Origin: Bacteroidales bacterium UBA4345
GTDB taxonomy: Bacteria > Bacteroidota > Bacteroidia > Bacteroidales > Paludibacteraceae
DNA: 64,000 nt
NCBI GenBank assembly: GCA_002396385.1
Contig: DGTD01000018.1
Location: forward strand, 1-64,000
Direction: 5' to 3'
This document shows, in pieces, positions 1 to 9,466 of this stretch. Every line of letters begins with the position of its first letter. The first letter of the stretch is position 1. Below the pieces are notes generated by a model that was given only the letters and a program-made list of their open reading frames with translations, made no database searches and was not told where the DNA came from. Position numbers and translations under genes: made by a program.

Positions 1-1
1 G

Positions 2-205
2 TTCCTGCAAAAGGAAACGTCTATGTCCCCATCGTGCCTCGATGAGGACAAAGACAATTCGTTTATGGTCTCTTGGGGTTCTTTTCGTTCCGATTTTAGC
101 CTAAGGTACGACATTCCTAGTGCTCAAATTGTGATAAATTATGATAATCTCACCGAAGAGGATAATAAAAGACTTGAGGCAATAGGCACAAAATACTTGT
201 GGTAA
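2..205 (+). CDS. C-terminal end of an unidentified protein (cut by the window edge)
   Basis: The reading frame is open from base 2 to a TAA at 203-205, so this is the last ~67 residues of a gene that starts left of the window. An internal ATG lies at 23, but the open frame upstream makes it unlikely to be the true start. I do not recognise the family; the visible part is acidic and soluble with no membrane segment. It ends 12 bases before the next gene on the same strand, so it probably belongs to the same mobile-element operon. Confidence 0.45.
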   Translation, partial: FLQKETSMSPSCLDEDKDNSFMVSWGSFRSDFSLRYDIPSAQIVINYDNLTEEDNKRLEAIGTKYLW

Positions 206-217
206 TAATAGTTTATC

Positions 218-1750
218 ATGGATAATCCTCTAAAATATAAGACCGCCGCAGAATGGCAAAGCAGCGACGACTACCCCGGCATTGATGCCTATGAGAAAGT
301 ACAGTTGAAAGCCGGCTCTAAGATATACGCCCTCATCTACCGCGACAAGGGCTCTTTCAAAACACCAGCCTACTTTTTCAACAAAGAAGCGATGGAGGGT
401 ATAGGGAACGATTCCATTTCGCTTAACGAACGGTTACAGACAAAGCCTTATAGTTCTGATGGTAAAACTGCAAGTTACCGGACAGAGGTGGTGGTGTACA
501 GACTGGAGAAAGACTTGGTGTTCGAGTCTGGCAAAACGGCCGAGAACCCAGCCTATGGCAAGGGTGGATATACACAATATTACATGCCGCAGGAGTTGGT
601 GCAAGAAGCAACAAAGAACGGAGCCTTGACACAAGAGGCCGAGCCCAGCATCTTCCTACATAACGCGGTGCTTACGAGAGAGCAATTTGAAGAGTTAGAA
701 GCCAAACATGACCAGCTTCTACTCCGCCGCAACCTCTTTTGCCACCAGAAGACCAAGCTAGACACTTTGGACATTATTCAGAACTCAACAAACCCTGACG
801 ACGTAAAAAAAGCGAAAGAGAATCTGGGGAAACTGAATAATGATATAAAAACCGTAATAAAAAACATCAACAAATCATGTGAAAAAATAGGCGTCGTACC
901 ATCCCCTCTCTACGACAGACACAACAAAGAGTTGAACGAGAGAATTCAGTTCCAAGAGAAAAACCCGAATGTCCTTTTTTTAACAAACAAGGATCTGAAG
1001 ATTGAAGAGAACCACACCTCCGAAATCATTCTCGAGCACTCCAACATTAGCGCCATAGTTGGTGTCGGGAAAAGCAAAATGGAAGAAATTAGCGAAAACC
1101 TGTCCCAGAAAATAGACGCTTACGACCCCACAGCAAGTTGGAACGAGATCAACGTCGAAAGAAAGGATATGGAACTGGTTGATGTGATGAACATCAACCG
1201 CATCAACTGCAAGGCAAGGGAACTGATGGAGTCTGGAGAGTTACGTCCTTTCGACTACAGCAAGGTTGACCGCATCGCGCTACAAAACGACAAGGGCGAG
1301 ATAAAAGAATACCGGTTGTCGGACATCTTCACAAAAGAGTCGCTCGAGACACTGGGGAAAGGTGTCAACGGACACTTGAGCGGACTGCTAGAAACGAATG
1401 ACAATAAACCTGCAAAACTCTACTTTAGGGGGAACTCCGTCGAGTTGTTTCTGGGGAAGGACAAAGACTGGCTAAAGCAACAGATTGAACGCCTACCTCT
1501 TAATGAAAAAGAAAAGGAAACTTTGCTGTCGGGCAAAAGTGTTATACACAACGACACAAGGATAAGGGTTGACAAAGATTTGAACCGCATTTTCACAGAC
1601 CGATACAAGCCGGACAACTCTATCATGTCTGATATAAAAAATTCCATACTTCCAGCTTCCAAAAAGAATGAGAATGAGGGACTGAAGAACTATAAGGACA
1701 TTGACACAGGCAACGACAATACTCCGCCTAATAAAGGAATATCATTATAG
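218..1750 (+). CDS. DUF3945-like mobile-element protein
   Basis: A 510-residue soluble protein of unknown function. The last ~150 residues contain a module of the form 'residues-LLSGKSV-ndtrirvDKdlNRIFTD', which resembles the short DUF3945 repeat common in Bacteroidota conjugative elements. A similar module is in the protein at 5621-6925, so the two are probably distant paralogues. The middle (about residues 155-230) is rich in charged residues and likely helical or coiled coil. There is no signal peptide or membrane segment. It follows the partial gene by 12 bases and precedes the coupling-protein gene. DUF3945 proteins are usual cargo of such elements, but their biochemical role is not known. 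Confidence 0.55.
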   Translation: MDNPLKYKTAAEWQSSDDYPGIDAYEKVQLKAGSKIYALIYRDKGSFKTPAYFFNKEAMEGIGNDSISLNERLQTKPYSSDGKTASYRTEVVVYRLEKDLVFESGKTAENPAYGKGGYTQYYMPQELVQEATKNGALTQEAEPSIFLHNAVLTREQFEELEAKHDQLLLRRNLFCHQKTKLDTLDIIQNSTNPDDVKKAKENLGKLNNDIKTVIKNINKSCEKIGVVPSPLYDRHNKELNERIQFQEKNPNVLFLTNKDLKIEENHTSEIILEHSNISAIVGVGKSKMEEISENLSQKIDAYDPTASWNEINVERKDMELVDVMNINRINCKARELMESGELRPFDYSKVDRIALQNDKGEIKEYRLSDIFTKESLETLGKGVNGHLSGLLETNDNKPAKLYFRGNSVELFLGKDKDWLKQQIERLPLNEKEKETLLSGKSVIHNDTRIRVDKDLNRIFTDRYKPDNSIMSDIKNSILPASKKNENEGLKNYKDIDTGNDNTPPNKGISL

Positions 1751-1991
1751 CACAGTTGCCGTACTGAGTCTGTTTGAGAAACCCAACTCGTGGACGGAGT
1801 TTTGAAAAATTTAGTTCACAATTGGCAATGTGGTATTAAAAGTTTTCCTACGACCTCATTCCAACGTAAAATACGGGGGGAATCCCGAATAAAAATATTT
1901 AACAGGCCAAAATAGAAAATTATAAATATCTATTTTTGCAAAATGTAGTTGCAAAACAAACATTGCATAAGACGTTAAAAAAAGGAATAAA
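1751..1991 (+). promoter_or_regulatory. Intergenic leader of the coupling-protein gene with a -7-like element
   Basis: The 241-base gap contains no gene. A TATTTTTG match to the Bacteroidota -7 element lies at 1931-1938, about 50 bases before the coupling-protein ATG. There is no clear TTTG at the -33 position, so the promoter call is moderate. The rest is AT-rich with no further structure that I can support. Confidence 0.4.
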
Positions 1992-4835
1992 ATGGCATCA
2001 CGCACTCATAACGACGAAGGTATAGGAAAGAACAATAATTTATTATTATTCTTCGGAGGAACATTATACTTGGCAAATCTGGGGTATTACGGATATACCC
2101 TATTAATAAGTTTAGGAAAACTAACTCCTTCAAGCTATGGGTTAAAGGCTCTCGATTTCCTTACAAACAAACTGTATCTGTTTTCAACACCATATCTGAC
2201 ACTGTTGTCGGCCCTATTCTTAATCGGACTATTTATATGGGGGCACCGCAGGGATAAGACCGCAAAATATACCCCACCACTAATGATGAAAGTGTGGCTT
2301 CCGCTTTTAGTGAAACTGAAAATACATCCAGAGTTCGAATACGATGAGTTAGAAACCAACATCGGAACGAAAAAGATAGAAAAGACCAGAGAACGCTGTG
2401 AGGGTCAATTTTGTGTGTTCCTTGGGATTGTATTAGTGCTGATATCTCCCATCTTTACGGTTATCGGCAACACATCTCCTACAATAAAGTTGATTGGTTT
2501 CGTATGCTATGTATTAACATCAGGATTAGGAATCGCATACACTATGTTAGGAGGCAACCTGATACACTCAATGCACAACGACGAGTTCGGTATAGTAGAC
2601 AAAGATGTGAATAATAACATCCAAGAGTCGTTTATGCAGGAGACCGAACTCATCGAAAACCAGTATTCGGTAAATCTGAAAACACAATTCCGTTACAAAA
2701 ACAAGATACTGAACGGCTATATCAATGTCGTAAATCCGTTTCGTGCGACCCAAGTGTTGGGGACACCAGGTTCGGGAAAAACCTATGCCATTATAAACGA
2801 ATTTATCCGCCAACACATTCGGAAACAATTTTCAATGTATTGTTACGATTTCAAATATCCTGATTTATCCACCATAGTTTATAACAACTACCGATTTCAC
2901 AAAGACTTATTTAGGAAAAAATACGGAATAGAGCCAAAATTCTGCCTACTGAACTTTGATGACCCCCGCAGGTCGTTAAGGTGTAACCCTATTTCACCAA
3001 TGTTTCTGAATTCAGTTACCGATGCATACGATAGTTCCTATACTATTATGACGAACCTAAATAAAACCTGGGTACAAAAACAAGGTGACTTCTTTGTAGA
3101 GTCAGCGGTAAACTATTTGACAGCATGTATGTGGTTTCTCAGAAAATACAAAAACGGCAAATTCTGCACACTTCCACATGTAATAGAATTTGCCATGAGT
3201 TCATACATGGATCTGATACCAGTTTTATCAACACAGCCAGAACTAACAGCATACGTATCGAACTTCTTCAACTCGTGGGAGGGCGGGGCACAAGATCAGT
3301 TACAAGGCCAAATAGCGTCTACACAGATTGCACTAGCCCGAATTTCATCGCCCGACATCTATTGGGTTTTATCGGGGGACGATTTCACACTTGACATAAA
3401 TAACCCGGAAGAGCCCAAGATCCTCTGCATAGGAAACAACCCAGAAAAGAAGGACATCTATGCGGCCGCATTAGGCTTATATAACGGCCGAATACTAAAG
3501 ATTATCAACAAAAAAGGCCAACATCCGATATCTTTGATTATAGACGAGTTACCAACAATGTACGTCAAAGACCTCGACAATTTGATTGCTACAGCAAGAA
3601 GCAATAAAGTTGCAGTGGTCTTAGGTTACCAAGACTATTCACAATTAAAAAGAGACTACGGTGAAAAAGAGGCGACTGCCATAATAAACACAATAGGCAA
3701 CACATTTGCTGGTCTGGTTACTGGCGAAACGGCTAAAAGCCTTCAAGACCAGTTTGGCCGTAGCAAGCAGAGTTCCCGGTCTGTTTCGACCAATGAAAGC
3801 GGTGAAAGCGTCAGCATATCAGAACACATGGAACTATTGATTCCAGCCTCAAAAATTGCGACACTCTCACAAGGATGTTTTGTAGGAACCGTATCGGACA
3901 ACTTTGGAGAAGACATAGAGGAAAAGCGTTTTAATGCAAGAATACTAATCAATAATGACGTGGTAAAACACGAAGAAAGCCTATACGAGCCCATTCCGGA
4001 ATTCAAAATATTCGACAATGCGAAAGTTGCCATCGAACTGTGCGAGGTGTTCATAAACTTTGTGTCAGACAATGTTTTGTCTGAAGATTTACTTTCCAGT
4101 GGTAATTTGTGCAAACTCAGTCAAATTATAGAGCAAAAGGAGATGGGGTCGGAGGTAAAAGTAGCAAAAGTGCTGTCACTACTGTTTACGAATCCATCAG
4201 ACTTGAAACATAATCGGAACATAAAGGCCGTCGATTATTTTGCGAAAGTTGGAAAGGAGAACCTAAAAAAACTAATGGGACTTGAAGGCAGTGTATCGTC
4301 AATTCTTGCAAAAGAGGAGGGAAGTGGCGTTTCGGCAGAAAGGTCAGTAAAACAAGTCTTGAAGTGCATAGAGCAATTCGAGAAAGAAATCGCAGAATGG
4401 ACTGAACTCGAGAAAAAATCGGCCAAGTATAATGATTCTGATGAATTTGTAATAAACAATATAGCTGTTTGCAAAAAAAACATAGAACAAATTTCTGTTG
4501 GTGACTACGATGACGTAAAAACAAACGCCAAAGAGGCCATAAAAGAATGTACAAGCACATTAAAGAGAATCTTTACGCGATACATAAGGCTAAAAGATGA
4601 AATGTGGGACATCAGGAACGAAAGAATGAGGGCAGTTATTACGGCCAACTACAAAAATATAAGAGCTGACATTGATGAGATACTAAAGGATGTGAAACGC
4701 GACCTGTATTTCAACCATTACGACTTGTGGGACAGACGAAACAAGATAATGAGAAACGATGAGGCAGAAGAATTAGAAAAGATTGGTCTGTACGATGAAG
4801 TTATTCAACGCAACAACAGAGCGAAAGGAGATTAA
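1992..4835 (+). CDS. VirD4/TraG/MobC-like conjugative coupling ATPase with a long C-terminal extension
   Basis: A predicted type IV coupling protein, the inner-membrane ATPase that brings the relaxase-DNA complex to the conjugation channel. The first ~190 residues hold about four hydrophobic segments. A Walker A motif GTPGSGKT lies at about residues 257-264. A Walker B-like segment (hydrophobics then IIDELP) lies near 517, followed by an ARSNKVAVVLGYQD segment typical of TraG/MobC proteins in Bacteroidota. After about residue 640 comes ~300 residues of charged, mostly helical sequence with coiled-coil character. Known MobC-type proteins are usually about 650-700 residues, so 947 is long. The next gene starts 5 bases downstream, with a purine-rich AAAGGAG inside the end of this gene. 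No relaxase is visible; it would be to the left. Confidence 0.85.
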   Translation: MASRTHNDEGIGKNNNLLLFFGGTLYLANLGYYGYTLLISLGKLTPSSYGLKALDFLTNKLYLFSTPYLTLLSALFLIGLFIWGHRRDKTAKYTPPLMMKVWLPLLVKLKIHPEFEYDELETNIGTKKIEKTRERCEGQFCVFLGIVLVLISPIFTVIGNTSPTIKLIGFVCYVLTSGLGIAYTMLGGNLIHSMHNDEFGIVDKDVNNNIQESFMQETELIENQYSVNLKTQFRYKNKILNGYINVVNPFRATQVLGTPGSGKTYAIINEFIRQHIRKQFSMYCYDFKYPDLSTIVYNNYRFHKDLFRKKYGIEPKFCLLNFDDPRRSLRCNPISPMFLNSVTDAYDSSYTIMTNLNKTWVQKQGDFFVESAVNYLTACMWFLRKYKNGKFCTLPHVIEFAMSSYMDLIPVLSTQPELTAYVSNFFNSWEGGAQDQLQGQIASTQIALARISSPDIYWVLSGDDFTLDINNPEEPKILCIGNNPEKKDIYAAALGLYNGRILKIINKKGQHPISLIIDELPTMYVKDLDNLIATARSNKVAVVLGYQDYSQLKRDYGEKEATAIINTIGNTFAGLVTGETAKSLQDQFGRSKQSSRSVSTNESGESVSISEHMELLIPASKIATLSQGCFVGTVSDNFGEDIEEKRFNARILINNDVVKHEESLYEPIPEFKIFDNAKVAIELCEVFINFVSDNVLSEDLLSSGNLCKLSQIIEQKEMGSEVKVAKVLSLLFTNPSDLKHNRNIKAVDYFAKVGKENLKKLMGLEGSVSSILAKEEGSGVSAERSVKQVLKCIEQFEKEIAEWTELEKKSAKYNDSDEFVINNIAVCKKNIEQISVGDYDDVKTNAKEAIKECTSTLKRIFTRYIRLKDEMWDIRNERMRAVITANYKNIRADIDEILKDVKRDLYFNHYDLWDRRNKIMRNDEAEELEKIGLYDEVIQRNNRAKGD

Positions 4836-4840
4836 CGGCC

Positions 4841-5569
4841 ATGATGCGGAAAATATACTATGAAGGGAAGACTCTGGAACAACGTACCCATAAAGGGACG
4901 CTGAACCGGAGACTTGGCATCCGAATTCGCTTTTTAAGAGAACATTTACAATACAAGCAATCGGACATTGCAGACCGACTTGGCATAACATTAGACCGTT
5001 ATGAAGATATTGAATCGGGGTGGACAACCTCAGATTTTAGTATTTTAGTAAGAATTCTGCAATTATTTCAGTATTTCGGCTTGACTTTCTACGATATTTT
5101 TGAAGTACACTTCAACGAAATCGAATGGAAAACAAAAATAGAAGAACACCTTAAGCAAAATAAAGAAAAGGGAACACCCATTCCCAAATACGAGAAGCGA
5201 GACTATAATGAACGCATCTGCCCAATAAACACCAGAATTGGTATGCGTCTTATGATAATAAGAAGCATCATTCCCATTTCGAGAGACACTTTCTCAAACA
5301 GTATCGGGATAAAGACCGACCGTCTTTACGATATGGAGAAAGGGAAGGTAATAAACGACCTAAGTATCTTGGTAAAGATTGTTTTAGGTTTAAAAGTAAT
5401 AGACGTGACCATCGACGACTTTTTATGCGAAGACGAAAGGTTTGATAAATCGGACCTGGAACGCAGAATTAGATTAGCAAGAGAGCAGAATTACAACAAA
5501 TACAACTATTCAGGCATAGAGTTAGTAGTTTTAAATGCTAATTCAAACCGGAGAAGGGTAAAAACATAA
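4841..5569 (+). CDS. Protein with two tandem XRE-like helix-turn-helix domains
   Basis: A 242-residue protein with two separate segments that each read like an XRE/Cro helix-turn-helix. One spans about residues 22-85 (RIRFLREHLQYKQSDIADRLGI, then an IESG-like turn). The other spans about 128-190 (MRLMIIRSIIPISRDTFSNSIGI, then a MEKG-like turn). Each domain is followed by a hydrophobic 'ILV-I-L-FD-F' stretch. A single polypeptide with two such domains could act as a covalent dimer on an operator; this is inference. It starts 5 bases after the coupling-protein gene, so it is translated from the same message and may regulate the element's transfer genes. Confidence 0.6.
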   Translation: MMRKIYYEGKTLEQRTHKGTLNRRLGIRIRFLREHLQYKQSDIADRLGITLDRYEDIESGWTTSDFSILVRILQLFQYFGLTFYDIFEVHFNEIEWKTKIEEHLKQNKEKGTPIPKYEKRDYNERICPINTRIGMRLMIIRSIIPISRDTFSNSIGIKTDRLYDMEKGKVINDLSILVKIVLGLKVIDVTIDDFLCEDERFDKSDLERRIRLAREQNYNKYNYSGIELVVLNANSNRRRVKT

Positions 5570-5620
5570 TACACAAACAGATTCCATTGAATTTGTTGAA
5601 CAAATATAAAAGCATAAAAT

Positions 5621-6925
5621 ATGACGACAACGCAAAACATTACCAATATAATACCGATAGAAAACTGTCAACTTGGAATCCGTGAAGAAGACAAGGCGGT
5701 ATACAACAACTTGAGTTATAGCGAGAGAGAGCAGTTTCTGCAACAAAAAGCTGATGAAATACAAAAACAAATAGATGAAATAAGACAAAAGAAGGAGGGC
5801 TTCCTTAAGAATACAGAAGACTCCGAATTTGAGATAAGGAAGTATGAGTCAGAGCATTTAGACCTTAAACTCCATATAAAGGAGATGGAAGATGAACTGA
5901 AAAGGAAAGGCATATTGACAACCAATAAAGGAAATCCGTTTGTCAAAGAAATTGAGCTTCTGCGTGCTCAGGTTGACGTAAAGAAAGAAATTATAGAGAA
6001 CCTGAAGACAGAAGAGTCAAAGAACATAGAGAACATAAACGCACTGGAAGCAATAGCAGACCAACTAAAGGAACAACTGACAGTCCTTAACGGCGAAAGA
6101 GAGCAGAATGAGAAAATAGACAAGACAAATAGCCAAGTAGGATCCATAAAAGACTCTCAAAACAGTATTATTCCATGGAATGACTTGAAGGCATACGGAC
6201 TATCGAAAGAGAGTTTAGACTACGAAAGCATTTGGAAGTTAGAAAACGGAGAAGCAACAAAAATTTTCCCTGGAAGAGATGGTGTATTATCCCGATTGCG
6301 GATAGTACCCAATCCACTAACAAATCTGCCTAAAATATCGCTCGAAACACGTGCAGAAAGTCCAGAATTTCAAGAACTACAAGAAACATTAAACTTAAAC
6401 GATGGCGACATAGAGAACTTGAAAAATATTGGAATCCTCGATCACGCTATTACGATAAAGGGCGACAACGGGACAGAAAAGAAAGTTCTACTCTTTCTTG
6501 ATAGAGATATGAACCGATTCTACACATCGGATATGTCGAAAATGAAGATAGACAAAGCAATAAACAACAACCTTAATAAAGAACAGAGAGATAACCTGAA
6601 GAACGGCATACCCGTCCATATGCTATTAATTGACAAAAAGGGGCAAAAGTATTCTGGATGGATAATAGCAGACCCAAAAGAAATGAGTTTCAAAATGACC
6701 AAGGAACTACCGAAATTTGTAGACAAGGAATATAAAATACAGGTAGCAAACAACAATCACGGAGGGAGAGCAGAAACAGTCGAATACGACAAAGATGCTG
6801 TTCTTAAGACAAAGCAGAATGTGAACGACGATGGAATACCAACTAAAACACCGGGAACGAACACGGGAAAAGAGATTCCAACATCAAACGAAGGAAACGA
6901 GAACAATAGAAATATAAAAATATAA
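5621..6925 (+). CDS. Coiled-coil protein with DUF4099-like and DUF3945-like modules
   Basis: A 434-residue soluble protein. Residues ~25-160 are strongly charged with heptad character, likely a long coiled coil. From about residue 185, 'W-x-x-L-K-x-x-G-L-S-K-E-S-L' fits the start of a DUF4099-like domain. Further on, a NLKNGIPVHMLLIDKKG segment (near 325) fits the DUF3945-like module also seen at 218-1750. The tail is low in complexity, rich in Asn, Gly and Thr. It lies 51 bases after the double helix-turn-helix gene and is the last gene of the mobile-element block. Its function is unknown; related proteins are common in Bacteroidota conjugative elements. Confidence 0.6.
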   Translation: MTTTQNITNIIPIENCQLGIREEDKAVYNNLSYSEREQFLQQKADEIQKQIDEIRQKKEGFLKNTEDSEFEIRKYESEHLDLKLHIKEMEDELKRKGILTTNKGNPFVKEIELLRAQVDVKKEIIENLKTEESKNIENINALEAIADQLKEQLTVLNGEREQNEKIDKTNSQVGSIKDSQNSIIPWNDLKAYGLSKESLDYESIWKLENGEATKIFPGRDGVLSRLRIVPNPLTNLPKISLETRAESPEFQELQETLNLNDGDIENLKNIGILDHAITIKGDNGTEKKVLLFLDRDMNRFYTSDMSKMKIDKAINNNLNKEQRDNLKNGIPVHMLLIDKKGQKYSGWIIADPKEMSFKMTKELPKFVDKEYKIQVANNNHGGRAETVEYDKDAVLKTKQNVNDDGIPTKTPGTNTGKEIPTSNEGNENNRNIKI

Positions 6926-7064
6926 CAAAAAGCCCCCCGCAATTTTACCCTAAAAAATTTTCCTTTTCGGAAAATAAATGCGTTATTTGCATTTTGAATA
7001 TGGTATTCTGCTTACAATAGGCAGAGGCTCCGTGCTCAGGAACAGCAAATAAAAATAGATTAAA

Positions 7065-7232
7065 ATGATTAAATACATTGGCTCATTTTTGGCTTTGTTA
7101 GCCGCATTGGTATGTATCATCTTCTACATTTCAGGTACTACCAGCAACACTCTTCTCGTAATCGCCATCATCATTCTGGTTGCCGCAATTATCTCTCCTA
7201 TAATTGTCAACAAGATTCAGAACAAAGGCTGA
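7065..7232 (+). CDS. Small two-helix membrane protein (55 aa)
   Basis: The ATG at 7065 opens a 55-codon frame ending TGA at 7230-7232. The product has two hydrophobic stretches (about residues 5-22 and 28-47) joined by a short Ser/Gly/Thr turn and ends in a basic tail (VNKIQNKG). It therefore reads as a small inner-membrane hairpin protein. A strong terminator begins 20 bases after the stop, which supports a real monocistronic gene. No function can be assigned. It sits just outside the mobile-element genes and may be either element cargo or the first chromosomal gene. Confidence 0.6.
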   Translation: MIKYIGSFLALLAALVCIIFYISGTTSNTLLVIAIIILVAAIISPIIVNKIQNKG

Positions 7233-7251
7233 GAAGAACAACAAACGATTC

Positions 7252-7292
7252 AAGGGATATATCATTTATTACGGTGATATATCCCTTTTTTC
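7252..7292 (+). terminator. Rho-independent terminator after the small membrane protein
   Basis: A perfect 13-bp stem pairs AAGGGATATATCA (7252-7264) with its complement at 7275-7287 around a 10-base loop, followed by a run of T. Confidence 0.9.
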
Positions 7293-7441
7293 TTTTATCT
7301 GATACATAAGCCGATTAAACGGTTTAACCGCCCAACCAAACCAAAGCCGTTGCAATCCCATGCAGACCGGCTGTTTACTTAAAATCAGCCTGCCCCATCA
7401 AACAACCCCTTTTCGTGAACAAGAAAATCTATACAAACCAC

Positions 7442-7450
7442 TATCTTTGC
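7442..7450 (+). promoter_or_regulatory. -7 promoter element of uup
   Basis: TATCTTTGC matches the Bacteroidota TAnnTTTG consensus and lies 28 bases before the uup start codon. No convincing -33 TTTG is present. Confidence 0.6.
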
Positions 7451-7478
7451 ACCAAAGAACAAAAGAACACGAACCCAT

Positions 7479-9371
7479 ATGGCAAACAGTTCCTACCTGC
7501 AAGTTGAAGGCCTGACAAAATCGTTCGGGCAAAAAGTGCTTTTTCACGATGTTTCGTTCGGCATTAGCGAAGGCGAACGCGTAGCCATCGTTGCCCGCAA
7601 CGGTGCCGGAAAAACAACCCTTATGAACATTATTGCAGGCAGCGAGCCGTACGACAGCGGCACCATTTCCTTCAAACGCGACCTGGTTATGGGCATTTTG
7701 CCCCAAGACCCGCACTTCCCGGCTGGGATGAACGTCTTACAGGCCTGCCTACACAGCAACAGCGACCAAGTAAAAGCCATTGCGCGCTACGAGAAAGCCC
7801 TACTCCAACCCGAAAACACGGACGAGTTGAACGAGGCTATGGCCGATATGGACAGCCTGAAGGCGTGGGACTATGAGACGCGCATCAAACAGATTCTGGG
7901 CAAACTGAACATCCACGACCTTGAACAGAAGGTCGACAACCTGAGCGGTGGACAGCTGAAACGCGTGGCCCTGGCCAACGTCCTGATTATGGAGCCCGAA
8001 CTCCTCATCCTCGACGAGCCGACCAACCACCTCGACCTGGCTATGGTGGAATGGCTGGAAGACTACATCAGCAACTCGCGCATGGCTCTGCTGATGGTCA
8101 CCCACGACCGCTACTTCCTCGACAGGGTTTGCAGCCACATTCTGGAAATTGACAACCAACAGCTCTACAGCTACCACGGCAACTATACCTACTACCTTGA
8201 AAAAAGGCAGGAGCGGCTGGAACAACAAAATGCCGAACTGGCACGCGCCAACAACCTCTACAGGAAAGAGCTGGACTGGATGCGACGCCAACCGCAGGCT
8301 CGAGGCACGAAAGCACAATACCGCATCGACGCCTTCAACGAACTTGAAGAGAAAGTAAAGCAAAAGAAACAGGCGGGTAACGTGCAACTCGACGTGAAAG
8401 CCAGCTACATCGGCAGCAAGATTTTCGAAGCCAAATACATCAGCAAAGCCTTTGGCGACACCAAAATACTCGACAACTTCTACTACAACTTCAGCCGCTA
8501 CGAGAAAATGGGTATTGTCGGCAACAACGGTACCGGCAAATCGACCTTTGTCAAGATGATTGTTGGCGACGAGCAGCCCGACAGCGGCGCCATCGATTTG
8601 GGAGAAACCATCAGGTTCGGCTATTTCAGCCAACAAGGCATGCAGTTCGACGAACAAATGAAAGTGATTGACGCCGTGCAGAGCATTGCCGAGAACGTCT
8701 ACCTCGGTGACGGACGCAAACTGAACGTGAGCCAATTTCTGCAGCACTTCCTGTTCTCGCCCGAAAGGCAGCACGACTTCGTGTACAAGCTGAGCGGTGG
8801 CGAACGCCGCCGCCTCTACCTCTGCACCGTGCTGATGAAAAATCCGAACTTCCTGATACTCGACGAGCCGACCAACGACCTCGACATCATGACGCTGAAC
8901 GTACTGGAAGACTACCTGCAAAACTTTAAAGGTTGCGTTATTGTGGTCAGCCACGACCGCTACTTTATGGACAAAGTAGTCGACCACCTGCTCGTCTTCC
9001 ACGGACAAGCCAACGTGCAAGACTTCCCCGGCAACTACACCGACTACCGCCTGTACCGCGAAATGAAACAGCAGCAAGAGCGGAAAGAAAAGGAACAGGC
9101 TGCCAAACAACAGGCCAACAAGCCTGCCGAGAACAAAAATCAGAATTCGACCCGCGCACGCAAACTGACCTACAAGGAGCAGAAAGAGTTGGAACAACTG
9201 ACTGCCGACATTGAGACGCTGGAAGCCGAAAAAGCCACCATTACCGAAGAGCTAAGTTCCGGTACCCTACAGGGACAGGAACTGGTGGACAAGAGCCAGC
9301 GTATTGGCGACATAGACAAGGAACTGGACGAAAAAACCGAGCGTTGGATGGAATTGAGCGAATTGGCATAA
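7479..9371 (+). CDS. uup: ABC-F family ATPase, Uup-like
   Basis: A 630-residue soluble protein with two ABC cassettes and no membrane domain, the ABC-F layout. Cassette 1 has Walker A ARNGAGKT (39-46), LSGGQ (~155) and an LDEPTNHLD Walker B (~179-187). Cassette 2 has GNNGTGKST (~348), LSGGE (~438) and LDEPTNDLD (~460). The linker after cassette 1 carries the Uup/EttA-type KELDWMRRQPQARGTKA segment. The C-terminal ~85 residues are a charged coiled coil like the Uup DNA-binding tail. ABC-F proteins act on ribosomes, and Uup is also linked to replication and recombination intermediates. The gene is monocistronic, with its own promoter and a separate promoter for the next gene. Confidence 0.9.
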   Translation: MANSSYLQVEGLTKSFGQKVLFHDVSFGISEGERVAIVARNGAGKTTLMNIIAGSEPYDSGTISFKRDLVMGILPQDPHFPAGMNVLQACLHSNSDQVKAIARYEKALLQPENTDELNEAMADMDSLKAWDYETRIKQILGKLNIHDLEQKVDNLSGGQLKRVALANVLIMEPELLILDEPTNHLDLAMVEWLEDYISNSRMALLMVTHDRYFLDRVCSHILEIDNQQLYSYHGNYTYYLEKRQERLEQQNAELARANNLYRKELDWMRRQPQARGTKAQYRIDAFNELEEKVKQKKQAGNVQLDVKASYIGSKIFEAKYISKAFGDTKILDNFYYNFSRYEKMGIVGNNGTGKSTFVKMIVGDEQPDSGAIDLGETIRFGYFSQQGMQFDEQMKVIDAVQSIAENVYLGDGRKLNVSQFLQHFLFSPERQHDFVYKLSGGERRRLYLCTVLMKNPNFLILDEPTNDLDIMTLNVLEDYLQNFKGCVIVVSHDRYFMDKVVDHLLVFHGQANVQDFPGNYTDYRLYREMKQQQERKEKEQAAKQQANKPAENKNQNSTRARKLTYKEQKELEQLTADIETLEAEKATITEELSSGTLQGQELVDKSQRIGDIDKELDEKTERWMELSELA

Positions 9372-9428
9372 GTGCCAATTTGAACAAAAGAGTAAATCTT
9401 TAATGGCTAGGCATTGTCTAAAAATCCG

Positions 9429-9437
9429 TATATTTGC
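9429..9437 (+). promoter_or_regulatory. -7 promoter element of the AICAR transformylase gene
   Basis: TATATTTGC matches TAnnTTTG and lies 29 bases before the ATG at 9467. It overlaps an upstream in-frame ATG at 9434, which therefore cannot be the translation start. Confidence 0.65.
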
Positions 9438-9466
9438 ATCAAATTTATTTTCACACCATACACCAA

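Noticed and set aside
6926-7064. Right attachment site of the mobile element
   Set aside because: Composition and gene content change here, but no direct repeat or tRNA end could be identified without the left end of the element.
7800-9197. A 465-codon minus-strand frame opposite uup
   Set aside because: Shadow of the ABC-F gene; the high Val, Phe and His content comes from reading its antisense.
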